Positions 11,201-18,125 of a DNA stretch of 58,684 bases are shown one piece after another. The DNA is taken from positions 1-58,684 of the IMG/VR virus record IMGVR_UViG_3300013372_002058. One strand, written 5' to 3'. Source of the DNA: a virus. The translations under genes and the position numbers were made by a program. The notes below the pieces were generated by a model. It was not told the DNA's origin and did no database searches. It saw only the letters and a list, made by a program, of their open reading frames with translations. Each line of letters starts with the position of its first letter. The first letter of the stretch is position 1.

Positions 11201-12449
11201 GCTTACTGATCAACAGGCAACTAAAAGATTTAACGAGATGATGTATGAGTACGGGGTTGTTTCTCCGCATACTGTAGGGGAATTAGCTGTAGATCCTGCT
11301 GGCCTTGCAGCTAAGGTGGCGCAACAAGTTCCGGGTGAAGTACCAACAAGGTCAGCCGGGAGTTTGATTGGAGGTTTCTGGGATACATCTAAGGTAGACC
11401 CACTGACAAATACAAGGGCTACTAATTTTCAAAACCTTTCGCCAGCAAAGATCGTTGACGGTCAGATAGCAAGCAACATGGATAACTTTGCTCCGTTCAC
11501 ATGGGGTAGAGATGTCAACCAAAAGATTGAAGGTGCTAATAGAGGTGGTGCATTCCTTGGATTTTTAAAGCAGGGATACAGCCCAGAGCAAGCAGCAAAA
11601 CTAGTGGCTGAAAGTCATGTTGACTACTCAGCTCTGACTAGCTTTGAAAAGAATGTAATGAAGAGGGCTATACCTTTCTATACATTCACCAAGAAGATGG
11701 CTCCGTTTGTAGCCAGAGATATTATAGAGCATCCCGGTGGTCTTACTGCACAGTATGCTAAGACAGCTGGAAGACTGAGGTCTGGTGACGAGGACACAGC
11801 GTTGCTACCTACCCACCTAGGAAGCAGCATGCTATATGACACAACAGAAATGAGCAAAGCTTTAGGCGCAGTCAAGCCTGAAGGAACACGCACATTCTTT
11901 ACTGGTCTTGATCTTCCAGTTGATGTTGTTGCTCAATACCTTAGTGATCCATTTGGGAACAAGCCTTTCCGTGGCTTTGAATCTTTGCTTGGATCTCTTA
12001 ACCCAGTATTTAAAATGCCATTGGAGCTTGGAACAGAGAGGCAATTCTTTGGCCATAGAAATCTTGATGACTTGTATAGTCCAACAGGGAATAGAACTCT
12101 TGATCAAGTGCTAATGAACAGCCCGATCTCTAGGCTTATTAGCATGGGCAAGACTGCATTTGATGAGCGCAAAGATCCTCTTACTAAAGTTCTTAACCTT
12201 ACCTTAGGTGGTAGGTTTACAGATGTGGATACAGAAAAGTGGGCCAACCTTAGAGCTAAAGAGTTGATTAAAGAAAGGTTAACTGGCACTAGTGGTATAG
12301 GTACATTTGAAAAGGTATATGCTAGACCAGATAAGATTCAAGATCTAACAAGAGATCAGATAGAATTGCTTAGGCTTCAAAGAAACATGGAGAGAAACGC
12401 TTTGCTGTACAAGAAGGCGCACCCTAAACAACAGCCTATATTTCAGTGA
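8211..12449 (+). CDS. Large internal virion / DNA-ejection protein, 1412 aa
   Basis: The largest gene of the window. Its N-terminus has a module with ALDKYSGARAVRG, IIPFSD and EIALDPTTYLTLG, a pattern I associate with large internal proteins of tailed phages. The 481-aa protein at 40868 carries a diverged copy. The middle is helical; the C-terminal third has HGRNLISG and FYTFTKKMAPF segments typical of such proteins. It ends the late operon and overlaps the opposing gene at 12436 by 14 bp, with no clear terminator between them. An ejection or core role is inferred. Confidence 0.8.
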   Translation: MGTFSGSFFDEDEEKRKRDRMNGITPEYKTLLTPEEESSALKSIGSASLSGLAMAGNALDKYSGARAVRGILGDKPEEALSIIPFSDMLGWTKPENIVSGSDLNKKYGVNSVFGDEGIMSTLGGIATEIALDPTTYLTLGGSALTKTGAALAKHGFNPAKNVVQAAQGLKNIDELRWLNDGKVLGSLLSTGMKEPEIAKQFINQPLGGPLGFKIPFMKNRVALTGDAGVAVANAAEGVGDAISGAYQYAKALPYVGSIAKGIGEGAGVIGRAANAAFSSQYNNAMTPEGQAIFKEASQDAASNISRSRSDKNILRAALGEDNKYPELARWAVDNGEVIKGFANKPALLSLNTAIASSMNDALSFIKSSNPDLAKLTDQELLVKAGSIYDRSSPMVRMDGEVMRHSNPLPTENYMTRADRERVLAGGADTFQLDNLVHLGDGSTINTTYFPRYGNEVVDGRIARTANLANSDASVAANLTTARTLGALPQGALSVEMMAKDAAITALRSTSESRVVDQKIGKAAEKIAVDYLKFPDVKSYQDAKDTADKLTNLFGSEAINRLGGIGKFKSKELPILTDDAYKVLNDVNGLVPEIARQEAAKLGIHPDEWLRRFNISDDHLKAALLDQNAYNTAKSYPNGYSLNGMVQTPSGKIIENPLIDNAFRIRNELKLQGKDPSFIANLPRVDDMSRSKIIAAKNARDIAETMANQSPAHLPAGTVIPGNSMFTGKVGDVPVGAPFYEHVLDSLDTRIASSFTGASKAKAVFNTVLGSGLKNVDPYNSVTFEKALRDVKLDPDRAIKNYADKYLDTNRAKDINTNPLDQTTLKNIQDTALDLRTNRKQYVIDELAADLKIEPADLMANINNYGEAIARKENELAFRTVFKQLRVPQSTVNNIAQDVISFTPAAPLHPVLNMFDKYSDLLKGGLTIIAPGFHGRNLISGQTTNVASGSAGTRPWEVISNAYQADKAASGKVINNLSQDLPLFQQINKERLSRGLPALTDQQATKRFNEMMYEYGVVSPHTVGELAVDPAGLAAKVAQQVPGEVPTRSAGSLIGGFWDTSKVDPLTNTRATNFQNLSPAKIVDGQIASNMDNFAPFTWGRDVNQKIEGANRGGAFLGFLKQGYSPEQAAKLVAESHVDYSALTSFEKNVMKRAIPFYTFTKKMAPFVARDIIEHPGGLTAQYAKTAGRLRSGDEDTALLPTHLGSSMLYDTTEMSKALGAVKPEGTRTFFTGLDLPVDVVAQYLSDPFGNKPFRGFESLLGSLNPVFKMPLELGTERQFFGHRNLDDLYSPTGNRTLDQVLMNSPISRLISMGKTAFDERKDPLTKVLNLTLGGRFTDVDTEKWANLRAKELIKERLTGTSGIGTFEKVYARPDKIQDLTRDQIELLRLQRNMERNALLYKKAHPKQQPIFQ

Positions 12450-12753
12450 TAGTAAAGTTGTAGATAGCTTCAACTAATTTCTTCTTAAGCTTATAGATGT
12501 CTGTTCTGTATCCTTTAACATCTTCGACAACTGTACCGTGATTTTCTAGGTCACGGTACACGAAGTCAGCAACATACTTACATATCTTCTTACCATTAAC
12601 CTCAACCTGATATGAAACTTGTGTTGCTAGATCTGAGATCACCCCCTCTCTAAGTAAAAGTAAAAGCTCTGCATACCTTTTACCCTCCTTCTGTGAGTGG
12701 AACTTTACTCCGTCAACTAACACAATTTTGTTGTTGTATTTATTTCTTCTCAT
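12436..12753 (-). CDS. DUF1064-like PD-(D/E)xK nuclease-fold protein
   Basis: A 105-aa protein. It shows the order typical of DUF1064 phage proteins: a DGVKFHSQKEGKRYAEL segment at residues 14-30, a YVADFVYRD strand, then VVEDVKGYRTDIYKLKKKL. ADF and EDVKG fit the acidic and ExK positions of a restriction-endonuclease-like core. It is probably a structure-specific nuclease acting with the recombination genes upstream. It is the last gene of the minus-strand early block and overlaps the end of the 1412-aa gene tail to tail. Confidence 0.8.
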   Translation of the reverse strand: MRRNKYNNKIVLVDGVKFHSQKEGKRYAELLLLLREGVISDLATQVSYQVEVNGKKICKYVADFVYRDLENHGTVVEDVKGYRTDIYKLKKKLVEAIYNFTITEI

Positions 12754-13099
12754 TAGGTTTTCTTTTTGGGGTTTTGTTCTTGTTAAGTTTGAATATAGTT
12801 CCGTCTTCCATCATTCCCTTAACACGATCAAACTCTTCAGTAGCTTTCTCATACCCATGAACAAAGTTCCTAACGGTTTGTATGTAGCCCAGTTCATCAA
12901 GTGTTTCCAAGGTAAGACACCAAGTCTTAGGTTGTGTTTCTTTTATCCAGCTCACTCCAACCCAACTAAGCTTAAGCTCTAGGTCATGCTTAGTATAGTT
13001 GTCTTCGTTGGTATAGCTTGCATCTCTTATAAGATTGCACCATTCAGCCTTATCTATTTTCTTGTTGTCTTTGTTGTAGTAAAGTAGTTCGTCTGGCAT
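12740..13099 (-). CDS. Hypothetical early protein, 119 aa
   Basis: No recognised family. The start at 13099 has AAGGAGTG seven bases upstream. The protein is charged, with Trp/Tyr residues in the middle and a strongly basic C-terminus (KNKTPKRKPNEKK), which could bind nucleic acid. A terminator-like hairpin separates it from recT; it overlaps the nuclease-like gene downstream by 14 bp. Confidence 0.7.
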   Translation of the reverse strand: MPDELLYYNKDNKKIDKAEWCNLIRDASYTNEDNYTKHDLELKLSWVGVSWIKETQPKTWCLTLETLDELGYIQTVRNFVHGYEKATEEFDRVKGMMEDGTIFKLNKNKTPKRKPNEKK

Positions 13100-13110
13100 T
13101 GTCACTCCTT

Positions 13111-13143
13111 ATAAAAACAGGGGTCACTGTTATGTAACCCCTG
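13111..13143 (-). terminator. Rho-independent terminator after recT
   Basis: On the minus strand, arms CAGGGGTTAC and GTGACCCCTG form a 10-bp stem with one G-U pair and the loop ATAACA, followed by TTTTT. It lies directly after the recT stop and before the 119-aa gene, so it probably reduces expression of the last two genes. Confidence 0.75.
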
Positions 13144-13155
13144 ATTTTGTTTTGA

Positions 13156-14022
13156 CTATCTAGGTTCTCCAGATTCTGGAGTGTCCTCTAATAAGTCCTG
13201 AGATCCAACAGCCTTATTAAGTGTGTCCTTTAAGAGACTAGTCTTAGATCGTCTTGCTGTATCATCCTGTTTGCCAGCTTTATTTTCAACAGAAAAATCA
13301 ACATTCGGAGCCATAGAAAATCCCACATTATGGAACGGTCTCTCGTCTTCATCGATAGCAGAGTGAAGGTCAGTACAAAGTGGCAATCTCTTAGCCAGCT
13401 TTCTAATGACAGTCTTCTTAGCCATCTCAGTAAACGCTGTGTGCCATGGAGAATCTGCACCAGCCTTAGAGTATTTGTCACGATGCTCAAGGATCTGGTT
13501 AAGACTCATGTACTCTATATCCGTGGCACTATTCTTAAAGAACACTGACGAATAAAAGCCAATGATATCTCCGGGCTCACCACCTAAAGATGGCTGATGA
13601 TTAAAGCATGGGTTGTCAGAGTAACTAATACTGAAGTGGTCCTTACTATAGACTACCCTTGCATCAAACCGTAGCACACGATCAGACCTATACGCCAGCT
13701 CGATCAATCCACGATAGCCAATCTGAAAGTTAGCAGTAGTGCCAGCCTTGCTACGGTATGGTATCAGGTATGCCTGACCCAATGCTCCGGTCAATTCTAT
13801 GCCTAGCTCTGCTGCCTTAACGATGCCAGCTAAGATGCTAGCTTGCGTACATTCCAGCAGTGCTGGTGTAGTCTGCACTAAGGTCATAGCTGTTCTGATT
13901 AGCTTCTCTGGTTTAATGTTCGCTGAACATGCCATGCCAATCTGTTCTTTAACTCTGGGCTCGGACAGGAAAGTCCTAAGCTGTGTCGCCTTGTTAGTGG
14001 CGGTTGTCAATTCCGTACTCAT
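13156..14022 (-). CDS. recT: RecT-family single-strand annealing protein
   Basis: A 288-aa protein. RecT proteins anneal complementary DNA strands in phage recombination. The family pattern is clear: early helices ending in CTQASILAGIVKAAELGIEL (residues about 57-76), then YLIPYRSK, NFQIGYRGLIELAYRS and a basic segment TEMAKKTVIRKLAKRLPL. Its ATG overlaps the stop of the exonuclease gene (TAATG), so the pair is translationally coupled. The C-terminus is a charged linker. Length is normal for RecT. Confidence 0.93.
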   Translation of the reverse strand: MSTELTTATNKATQLRTFLSEPRVKEQIGMACSANIKPEKLIRTAMTLVQTTPALLECTQASILAGIVKAAELGIELTGALGQAYLIPYRSKAGTTANFQIGYRGLIELAYRSDRVLRFDARVVYSKDHFSISYSDNPCFNHQPSLGGEPGDIIGFYSSVFFKNSATDIEYMSLNQILEHRDKYSKAGADSPWHTAFTEMAKKTVIRKLAKRLPLCTDLHSAIDEDERPFHNVGFSMAPNVDFSVENKAGKQDDTARRSKTSLLKDTLNKAVGSQDLLEDTPESGEPR

Positions 14023-14915
14023 TAGTAATCTTCTTTCTCGCTAAGTTTAAAACTGGTTTTGTAATAGCTACTTGCTTTAACAACAGACTCCTTGCGCTCT
14101 ATAACTTTCCTTTCTATTGCGCCACCACTTGGGAACCTTCCGACTTCTGCATCACCCATCATCAAGATCAGATCCGCTTGCGCTTGCTCTTTAAGTCTTG
14201 CTGCTGTCTCTTCCTTTTTCTTTTCGTCAAGGTAAGTATGCAGTAGGGTAATGCTTTCCATTGGCAAGTCAACGCTCTTGCCTGTGATCGATTTAAATTT
14301 CTTTACAAACTCTCTACCTGATTTAGTGCTAGTGTCAGGTGACGGTGGGTTTCTATTGGTTACCCTAGCCCAGAACTCATGGGCTATGTCTTGCAGATGC
14401 TTGATCACATCGTCATCTCTATCTACCCTATAGATTCTAAAGTCTGATGTGTCAATCAGCACTGGTACATAAGCAGTCTTGTGTCCGCTAATACCCATCT
14501 GATAGTGGACCTGCACTAGATACTGAATGGGTATCTGGTCAGTCATCTCTTCGCCCCACTTGATAGCGTTGCGAGCTGAGGTTGTCTTAACTTCTACTAC
14601 TACTTCTTCACCGTCAGGCATGATAGCTATTCTGTCAAGAGATGCCATGATGTGTGGGTGATCAGCCAGTGACATGATAGGTAGTGGTGGTGCTTTAATC
14701 TGCGCCTTCATTACTCTACCAAACTCATCTGCCACTACTGGTTCAAGTATGTTTCCCCAGTGGGTAAAGTGATTACTAAACTCATTCACTTCCTCTGATG
14801 TCTTGTCTAGGTACACATCGAAGGCAGACTTCCAAGGGTTAACGCCAGCTAGTGAACTGATGTCACTAGCACCTACCCCCTTCTTCCTAGCCTTCAGCCA
14901 TTCTGTTCTGTCCAT
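14022..14915 (-). CDS. YqaJ-family 5'-3' exonuclease (RecE/lambda-Exo type)
   Basis: A 297-aa protein. It resects double-stranded ends to give the substrate for RecT. Visible motifs: GASDISSLAGVNPW (17-30), WGNILEPVVADEF with E58, the acidic D94 in ASLDRIAIMPDG, the E108-V-K110 core in VVEVKTTSA, and Q131/Q135 in IQYLVQVHYQ. The start at 14915 has AAGGAG upstream. It is directly upstream of recT with overlapping stop and start, the usual two-gene recombination cassette. Confidence 0.92.
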   Translation of the reverse strand: MDRTEWLKARKKGVGASDISSLAGVNPWKSAFDVYLDKTSEEVNEFSNHFTHWGNILEPVVADEFGRVMKAQIKAPPLPIMSLADHPHIMASLDRIAIMPDGEEVVVEVKTTSARNAIKWGEEMTDQIPIQYLVQVHYQMGISGHKTAYVPVLIDTSDFRIYRVDRDDDVIKHLQDIAHEFWARVTNRNPPSPDTSTKSGREFVKKFKSITGKSVDLPMESITLLHTYLDEKKKEETAARLKEQAQADLILMMGDAEVGRFPSGGAIERKVIERKESVVKASSYYKTSFKLSEKEDY

Positions 14916-14917
14916 AA

Positions 14918-15058
14918 TTAACACTCCTTAAATAACCATTTAGAAAAAATCCAGAACCCGAAAATTGTTATAAGCAATACAATAAGAACAGCTTCTTTAG
15001 GTATTAGTTTCATGGCTTCACTTGTTGGAAAGTAAAAAGATCCATACAAGTTATGCAT
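14918..15058 (-). CDS. Small single-span membrane protein, 46 aa
   Basis: A short gene that starts with AAAGGA ten bases upstream. It overlaps the end of the preceding gene by 8 bp and ends 2 bp before the exonuclease ATG. It has one hydrophobic segment of about 20 residues (AVLIVLLITIFGFWIF) and a short basic C-terminus, so it should be a one-pass inner-membrane protein. No function is recognised. Its tight packing in the operon supports that it is real. Confidence 0.65.
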   Translation of the reverse strand: MHNLYGSFYFPTSEAMKLIPKEAVLIVLLITIFGFWIFSKWLFKEC

Positions 15059-15500
15059 GATTAATCCTTTCGCCGACTTTGTAAAACTTATTGGTTGGAA
15101 TTAAAACGCACGGTTCAATATCTTCTGAGTCGTTCCTGTCTGTCCTCCCTCCTAGTATTATGTTCTGGTTGTAGAAACAATCGAAGCTTGCTACATACAC
15201 ACCATCTAAAGCACTGATAGCAAGAGCAAACTTTATTCCTGTTAAGTCATATAAGTTCTTAGCCATCATCCACTTCTTAAGTGACAGCATGTATCCACCA
15301 AACAGATTGATCTCTCCCATGGTGTAGTTCCTTTGCTTGATCTCAACCCAAGCTACGATCTTGTTACCACGCTTGGCTATGTAGTCTATCTCCCACTTCA
15401 TGGGTGCGCTTATCATTTCGCAGCCCATATATTGTTCGATAGCTGCAGCTATTTCTTTCTCATTATCTTTATTTTTTTTTGTTTCGTAGGTCTTTTGCAT
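15051..15500 (-). CDS. Restriction-endonuclease-fold protein (Holliday-junction-resolvase/VRR-like), 149 aa
   Basis: The start at 15500 follows GGAGG. The pattern E37-x-D39 (KWEIDYIAK) then E53-I-K55 (VAWVEIKQRN) is a PD-(D/E)xK nuclease core, followed by a long helix LFGGYMLSLKKWMMAKNL. It is likely a nuclease or resolvase that processes branched DNA, in keeping with the exonuclease/RecT genes next to it. The exact family cannot be named. It overlaps its upstream neighbour by 52 bp in another frame. Confidence 0.7.
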   Translation of the reverse strand: MQKTYETKKNKDNEKEIAAAIEQYMGCEMISAPMKWEIDYIAKRGNKIVAWVEIKQRNYTMGEINLFGGYMLSLKKWMMAKNLYDLTGIKFALAISALDGVYVASFDCFYNQNIILGGRTDRNDSEDIEPCVLIPTNKFYKVGERINHA

Positions 15501-15754
15501 GAGTCCTCCATGTCTAGGTAAAGTTTCAGGTATCCTGCCATGTCTATTACATTGTCCCTCTTGTGACTTGAGATCTCCCGGCATAGCTTTGTTGCAACCA
15601 TGCAGAGGAGTACATCTTTTGGTGTTACATTCTTCTTTAAGATTAAGCTCCATAGTTCTGCTGTCCTTTTGTAGTTGTCATCGGGAGTACCATAGCTTTT
15701 GCCTCTCTCCCTTATAGTGTCAATCACTTCTGTAAACATATCTTTTTTAATCAT
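15449..15754 (-). CDS. DUF6378-like small phage protein, 101 aa
   Basis: The pattern IRERGKSYGTPDDNYKRTAELW, then VTPKDVLLCMVATKLCRE and DNVIDMAGYLKLYL is typical of a widespread small phage family that I recall as DUF6378. Its helices resemble all-alpha NTP pyrophosphohydrolases, but no catalytic ExxE is clear. The start at 15754 has GAGGAA and overlaps the stop of the preceding gene by 8 bp. The C-terminus is basic. Confidence 0.75.
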   Translation of the reverse strand: MIKKDMFTEVIDTIRERGKSYGTPDDNYKRTAELWSLILKKNVTPKDVLLCMVATKLCREISSHKRDNVIDMAGYLKLYLDMEDSCKRPTKQKKIKIMRKK

Positions 15755-16049
15755 CAAAGTATTCCTCATTAATGTCAGCTGACCTTACAATCCTAACCTC
15801 TTCCGTGTTATCTTTACCCGGATAAACTAACACCGCTAAGGCAGCTGCTGTGCATAGCGTGTGCCCTCCATAATCAAGGGCTACGATGAATGCGTTTGAC
15901 TGTTTGGGATACAGCATTATCCTTGCTAGATCCTTAGCCTGTTTGACCTGAGCTTTGGTGTATCCTGTCCTGCTGTATACGCCCATAACTTTACAGAACA
16001 ATACTTCTTTCTCTTCAGGTATCCGATCCTTCTTAGGTGATCTTCGCAT
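15747..16049 (-). CDS. Hypothetical early protein, 100 aa
   Basis: No family recognised. The start at 16049 is chosen for the GGAGG nearby; the in-frame ATG at 16061 lies inside the recombinase coding end. The middle has a small hydrophobic segment (AFIVALDYGGHTLCTAAALAVLV) that may be buried rather than membrane-spanning. It overlaps both neighbours by a few bases, which supports a real, coupled gene. Confidence 0.65.
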   Translation of the reverse strand: MRRSPKKDRIPEEKEVLFCKVMGVYSRTGYTKAQVKQAKDLARIMLYPKQSNAFIVALDYGGHTLCTAAALAVLVYPGKDNTEEVRIVRSADINEEYFDD

Positions 16050-17166
16050 TGCTACCTCCAATAGATTTAAGTTCGTTCCTTACATACAAAGCAATAAGCT
16101 TAAGCGTCCAACCTAACTTGCCTTGCTTGAGTAACCTTCTGCCATAGGTCCAGCACCGTTGATTGGCTACAGCTTCTGGTATCTTAATGTTGTTGCGCTC
16201 AAGCTCATCAAGTATGAGGCGATAGGTTACATGAGTACGCTTAGTGTATTGGTGGTTGTCAACAATACCCTGAGCTACATCGTCATTGCTTGGCCCAACC
16301 CTGATGTCTCTGGAGTACCCAATCTTCTGGCTAATCCTTGAAGAGATCTCGTTGATTGCATTTACCCTGCATGTGGCTACCACTACTGGGTCATGCGTAC
16401 CAACCATCTCCTCTATGCGCTTAAGCTTCTTAGACTTGGCTACCATCCTTGACATCAGTGCTTGGCGCAACCGCTTATGAATGCTAACCTTTTCTTTTCT
16501 TTTGCTAGGCTTGGCTATCATCTGTCGTTCATATCCTGAAGCCTTGACCTGCGCAAGCACCCTCAGGTACATCTTAACTAGCATCTCGCCAATAGCTTTC
16601 TCCTCTGGCATCTCGAACCCTCTCTTGTGTTCGCTACTCCACCTCCAACAGTAGGGTGTGTTGCGATACCCGATTGGCATGCTGGTATTGAATGGCGTAG
16701 CACCAACAAAGAACTCTTCTACATACTTACGCCTTGCACCTTGCACTTCTCTTGTGCGGGTTACAATTCTGCTGCGCTCGAAGTCTGCAACTGACGCTAG
16801 GATTCCAGCCATCAGCTTACCTACATCTGAATCAGTGGAGACATTGATATCTAGTAGGTGAACAGCAACGCCCTTCTCTTTCAGTACCTCCATAGTCTGC
16901 GCCATATCACGCATACTTCTGAACGCACGGTCAAGCTTAGTTACTATGACTGCATCACCCATCTTGGCTTGGCGTAAGATCTTTGCACCACCTGCCCGCT
17001 TCTCAAAGCCTTTGGTGGCAGAGGTAGCTGCATCTTCGATAATCACAAAGTCATGTGTGGTTTTAAACTTGTAGTCATAGAATCTTTGGAGGCATTCTGT
17101 TTGTGCAACAAGCGTTAACTCTTGCTTGCTTGTACTGCCTCGAACATACCCGTACACTGTCGCCAT
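16033..17166 (-). CDS. Serine recombinase (resolvase/invertase N-terminal domain)
   Basis: A 377-aa protein. The N-terminal 150 residues match serine resolvases: YGYVRGSTSKQ with nucleophile S11, VIIEDAATSATKGFEKR, and VTKLDRAFRSM with R80 and R83, ending in DFERSRIVTRT. The remaining 220 residues are basic and helical but do not show the usual zinc ribbon of large serine integrases. It may resolve multimers, invert a segment or integrate. No repressor and no att-like repeat was seen nearby. Its Shine-Dalgarno lies in a small hairpin (17171-17185). Confidence 0.88.
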   Translation of the reverse strand: MATVYGYVRGSTSKQELTLVAQTECLQRFYDYKFKTTHDFVIIEDAATSATKGFEKRAGGAKILRQAKMGDAVIVTKLDRAFRSMRDMAQTMEVLKEKGVAVHLLDINVSTDSDVGKLMAGILASVADFERSRIVTRTREVQGARRKYVEEFFVGATPFNTSMPIGYRNTPYCWRWSSEHKRGFEMPEEKAIGEMLVKMYLRVLAQVKASGYERQMIAKPSKRKEKVSIHKRLRQALMSRMVAKSKKLKRIEEMVGTHDPVVVATCRVNAINEISSRISQKIGYSRDIRVGPSNDDVAQGIVDNHQYTKRTHVTYRLILDELERNNIKIPEAVANQRCWTYGRRLLKQGKLGWTLKLIALYVRNELKSIGGSNAKIT

Positions 17167-17170
17167 AGCA

Positions 17171-17185
17171 TCTCCTTTCAAGAGA
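17171..17185 (-). promoter_or_regulatory. Shine-Dalgarno hairpin of the serine recombinase
   Basis: The transcript reads UCUCUUGAAAGGAGA, a 5-bp stem (last pair U-G) with loop UGAAA. The Shine-Dalgarno GGAG forms the 3' arm. The same design occurs at 21881, 23822 and, with a different stem, 26080. Confidence 0.5.
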
Positions 17186-17708
17186 ATAAGTTTATCATAT
17201 TTTGTTCTAGTATGAACTCTATATTTGCCTCACTATACCCAATGATAACCGACTCACCATACACACCAGCTGTGTAGTGCATTCGAGCTGTCGTCAAAGT
17301 ATCTACTAATGTGTATTCAATCATTGGGTCAAAGAGCTTAGACATCTTCAATGCAATTGAACCAATGACACCTGTCGCATTGTCTAGTCTGATGTTTCCA
17401 TTGTGTACTTTAGTCTTGGTTGTCCAAGCTATTCGCAACGCTTCTAAAGCTTCGTTCTTTCCAGTCTTTTTATCATCGAAGCATGACTTGTCAAGCGACA
17501 TAAGGTAATGGATATGATGCTCACCGTCATCTGTGTAGTGACTAGTAAAATCTATAGCTGTCTTGCTTGGACTATTAACCTTTACTACTTCAGTGAAGGT
17601 GCTTCTTGATTTACCTATAGGTTTAAATGCCATCTCTTTAAATGGCCCAGTGCATAACTTCTTCCATGAGTTAAGCGTCAGTGTTGGCGGGCTTATTTCA
17701 AATCGCAT
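17178..17708 (-). CDS. Hypothetical early protein, 176 aa
   Basis: No recognised family. The protein seems to be mixed alpha/beta with no obvious motif. Its ATG overlaps the end of the upstream gene (17693) by 16 bp, and it ends 11 bp before the recombinase ATG. It is part of the early operon between the 804-aa protein and the recombinase. Confidence 0.7.
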   Translation of the reverse strand: MRFEISPPTLTLNSWKKLCTGPFKEMAFKPIGKSRSTFTEVVKVNSPSKTAIDFTSHYTDDGEHHIHYLMSLDKSCFDDKKTGKNEALEALRIAWTTKTKVHNGNIRLDNATGVIGSIALKMSKLFDPMIEYTLVDTLTTARMHYTAGVYGESVIIGYSEANIEFILEQNMINLFS

Positions 17709-18058
17709 TCGTCATCCCTCATCTTTCTTACAATAATATATTTCTCGCCGAACCCTTCGGGGATCTGCTTACCTTTAGCCATGGTTCTTAGTGTGTCCGA
17801 CAGTAAGAGGTTGAGCCATTCTGTTATGGCACTAGCTAGCACCCACTGTGCTTGCTTCTCTTCTGTCGTTTCAGCGTGGGGAAATGTTACCAGTGGTTTG
17901 CCAGCTGTCTGCTGCTTATCTACCTGACCTACGCATACCACTACGCTTTGCCCATCCATCGTACCAGCTAACTCGCATAGCACAAGCTCTGCCATTAGCC
18001 TATCTTTACTACCCTTCTTAGTTACAATTTTGTAACCGTGTTCTGTTCTACTAGACAT
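17693..18058 (-). CDS. Hypothetical early protein, 121 aa
   Basis: No recognised family. The start at 18058 has AAAGGA upstream. It has a predicted strand-rich first half (LVLCELAG, SVVVCVGQVDKQ) and a helix at about 70-95 (QAQWVLASAITEWLNLLL). The C-terminus is acidic. It overlaps the next gene by 16 bp. Confidence 0.7.
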   Translation of the reverse strand: MSSRTEHGYKIVTKKGSKDRLMAELVLCELAGTMDGQSVVVCVGQVDKQQTAGKPLVTFPHAETTEEKQAQWVLASAITEWLNLLLSDTLRTMAKGKQIPEGFGEKYIIVRKMRDDECDLK

Positions 18059-18125
18059 GTTGAATCCTTTCGTTAGGAAGTCGAAGTTGTAATCGAACTC
18101 TACGCATCTGTCTATACCAATAATA

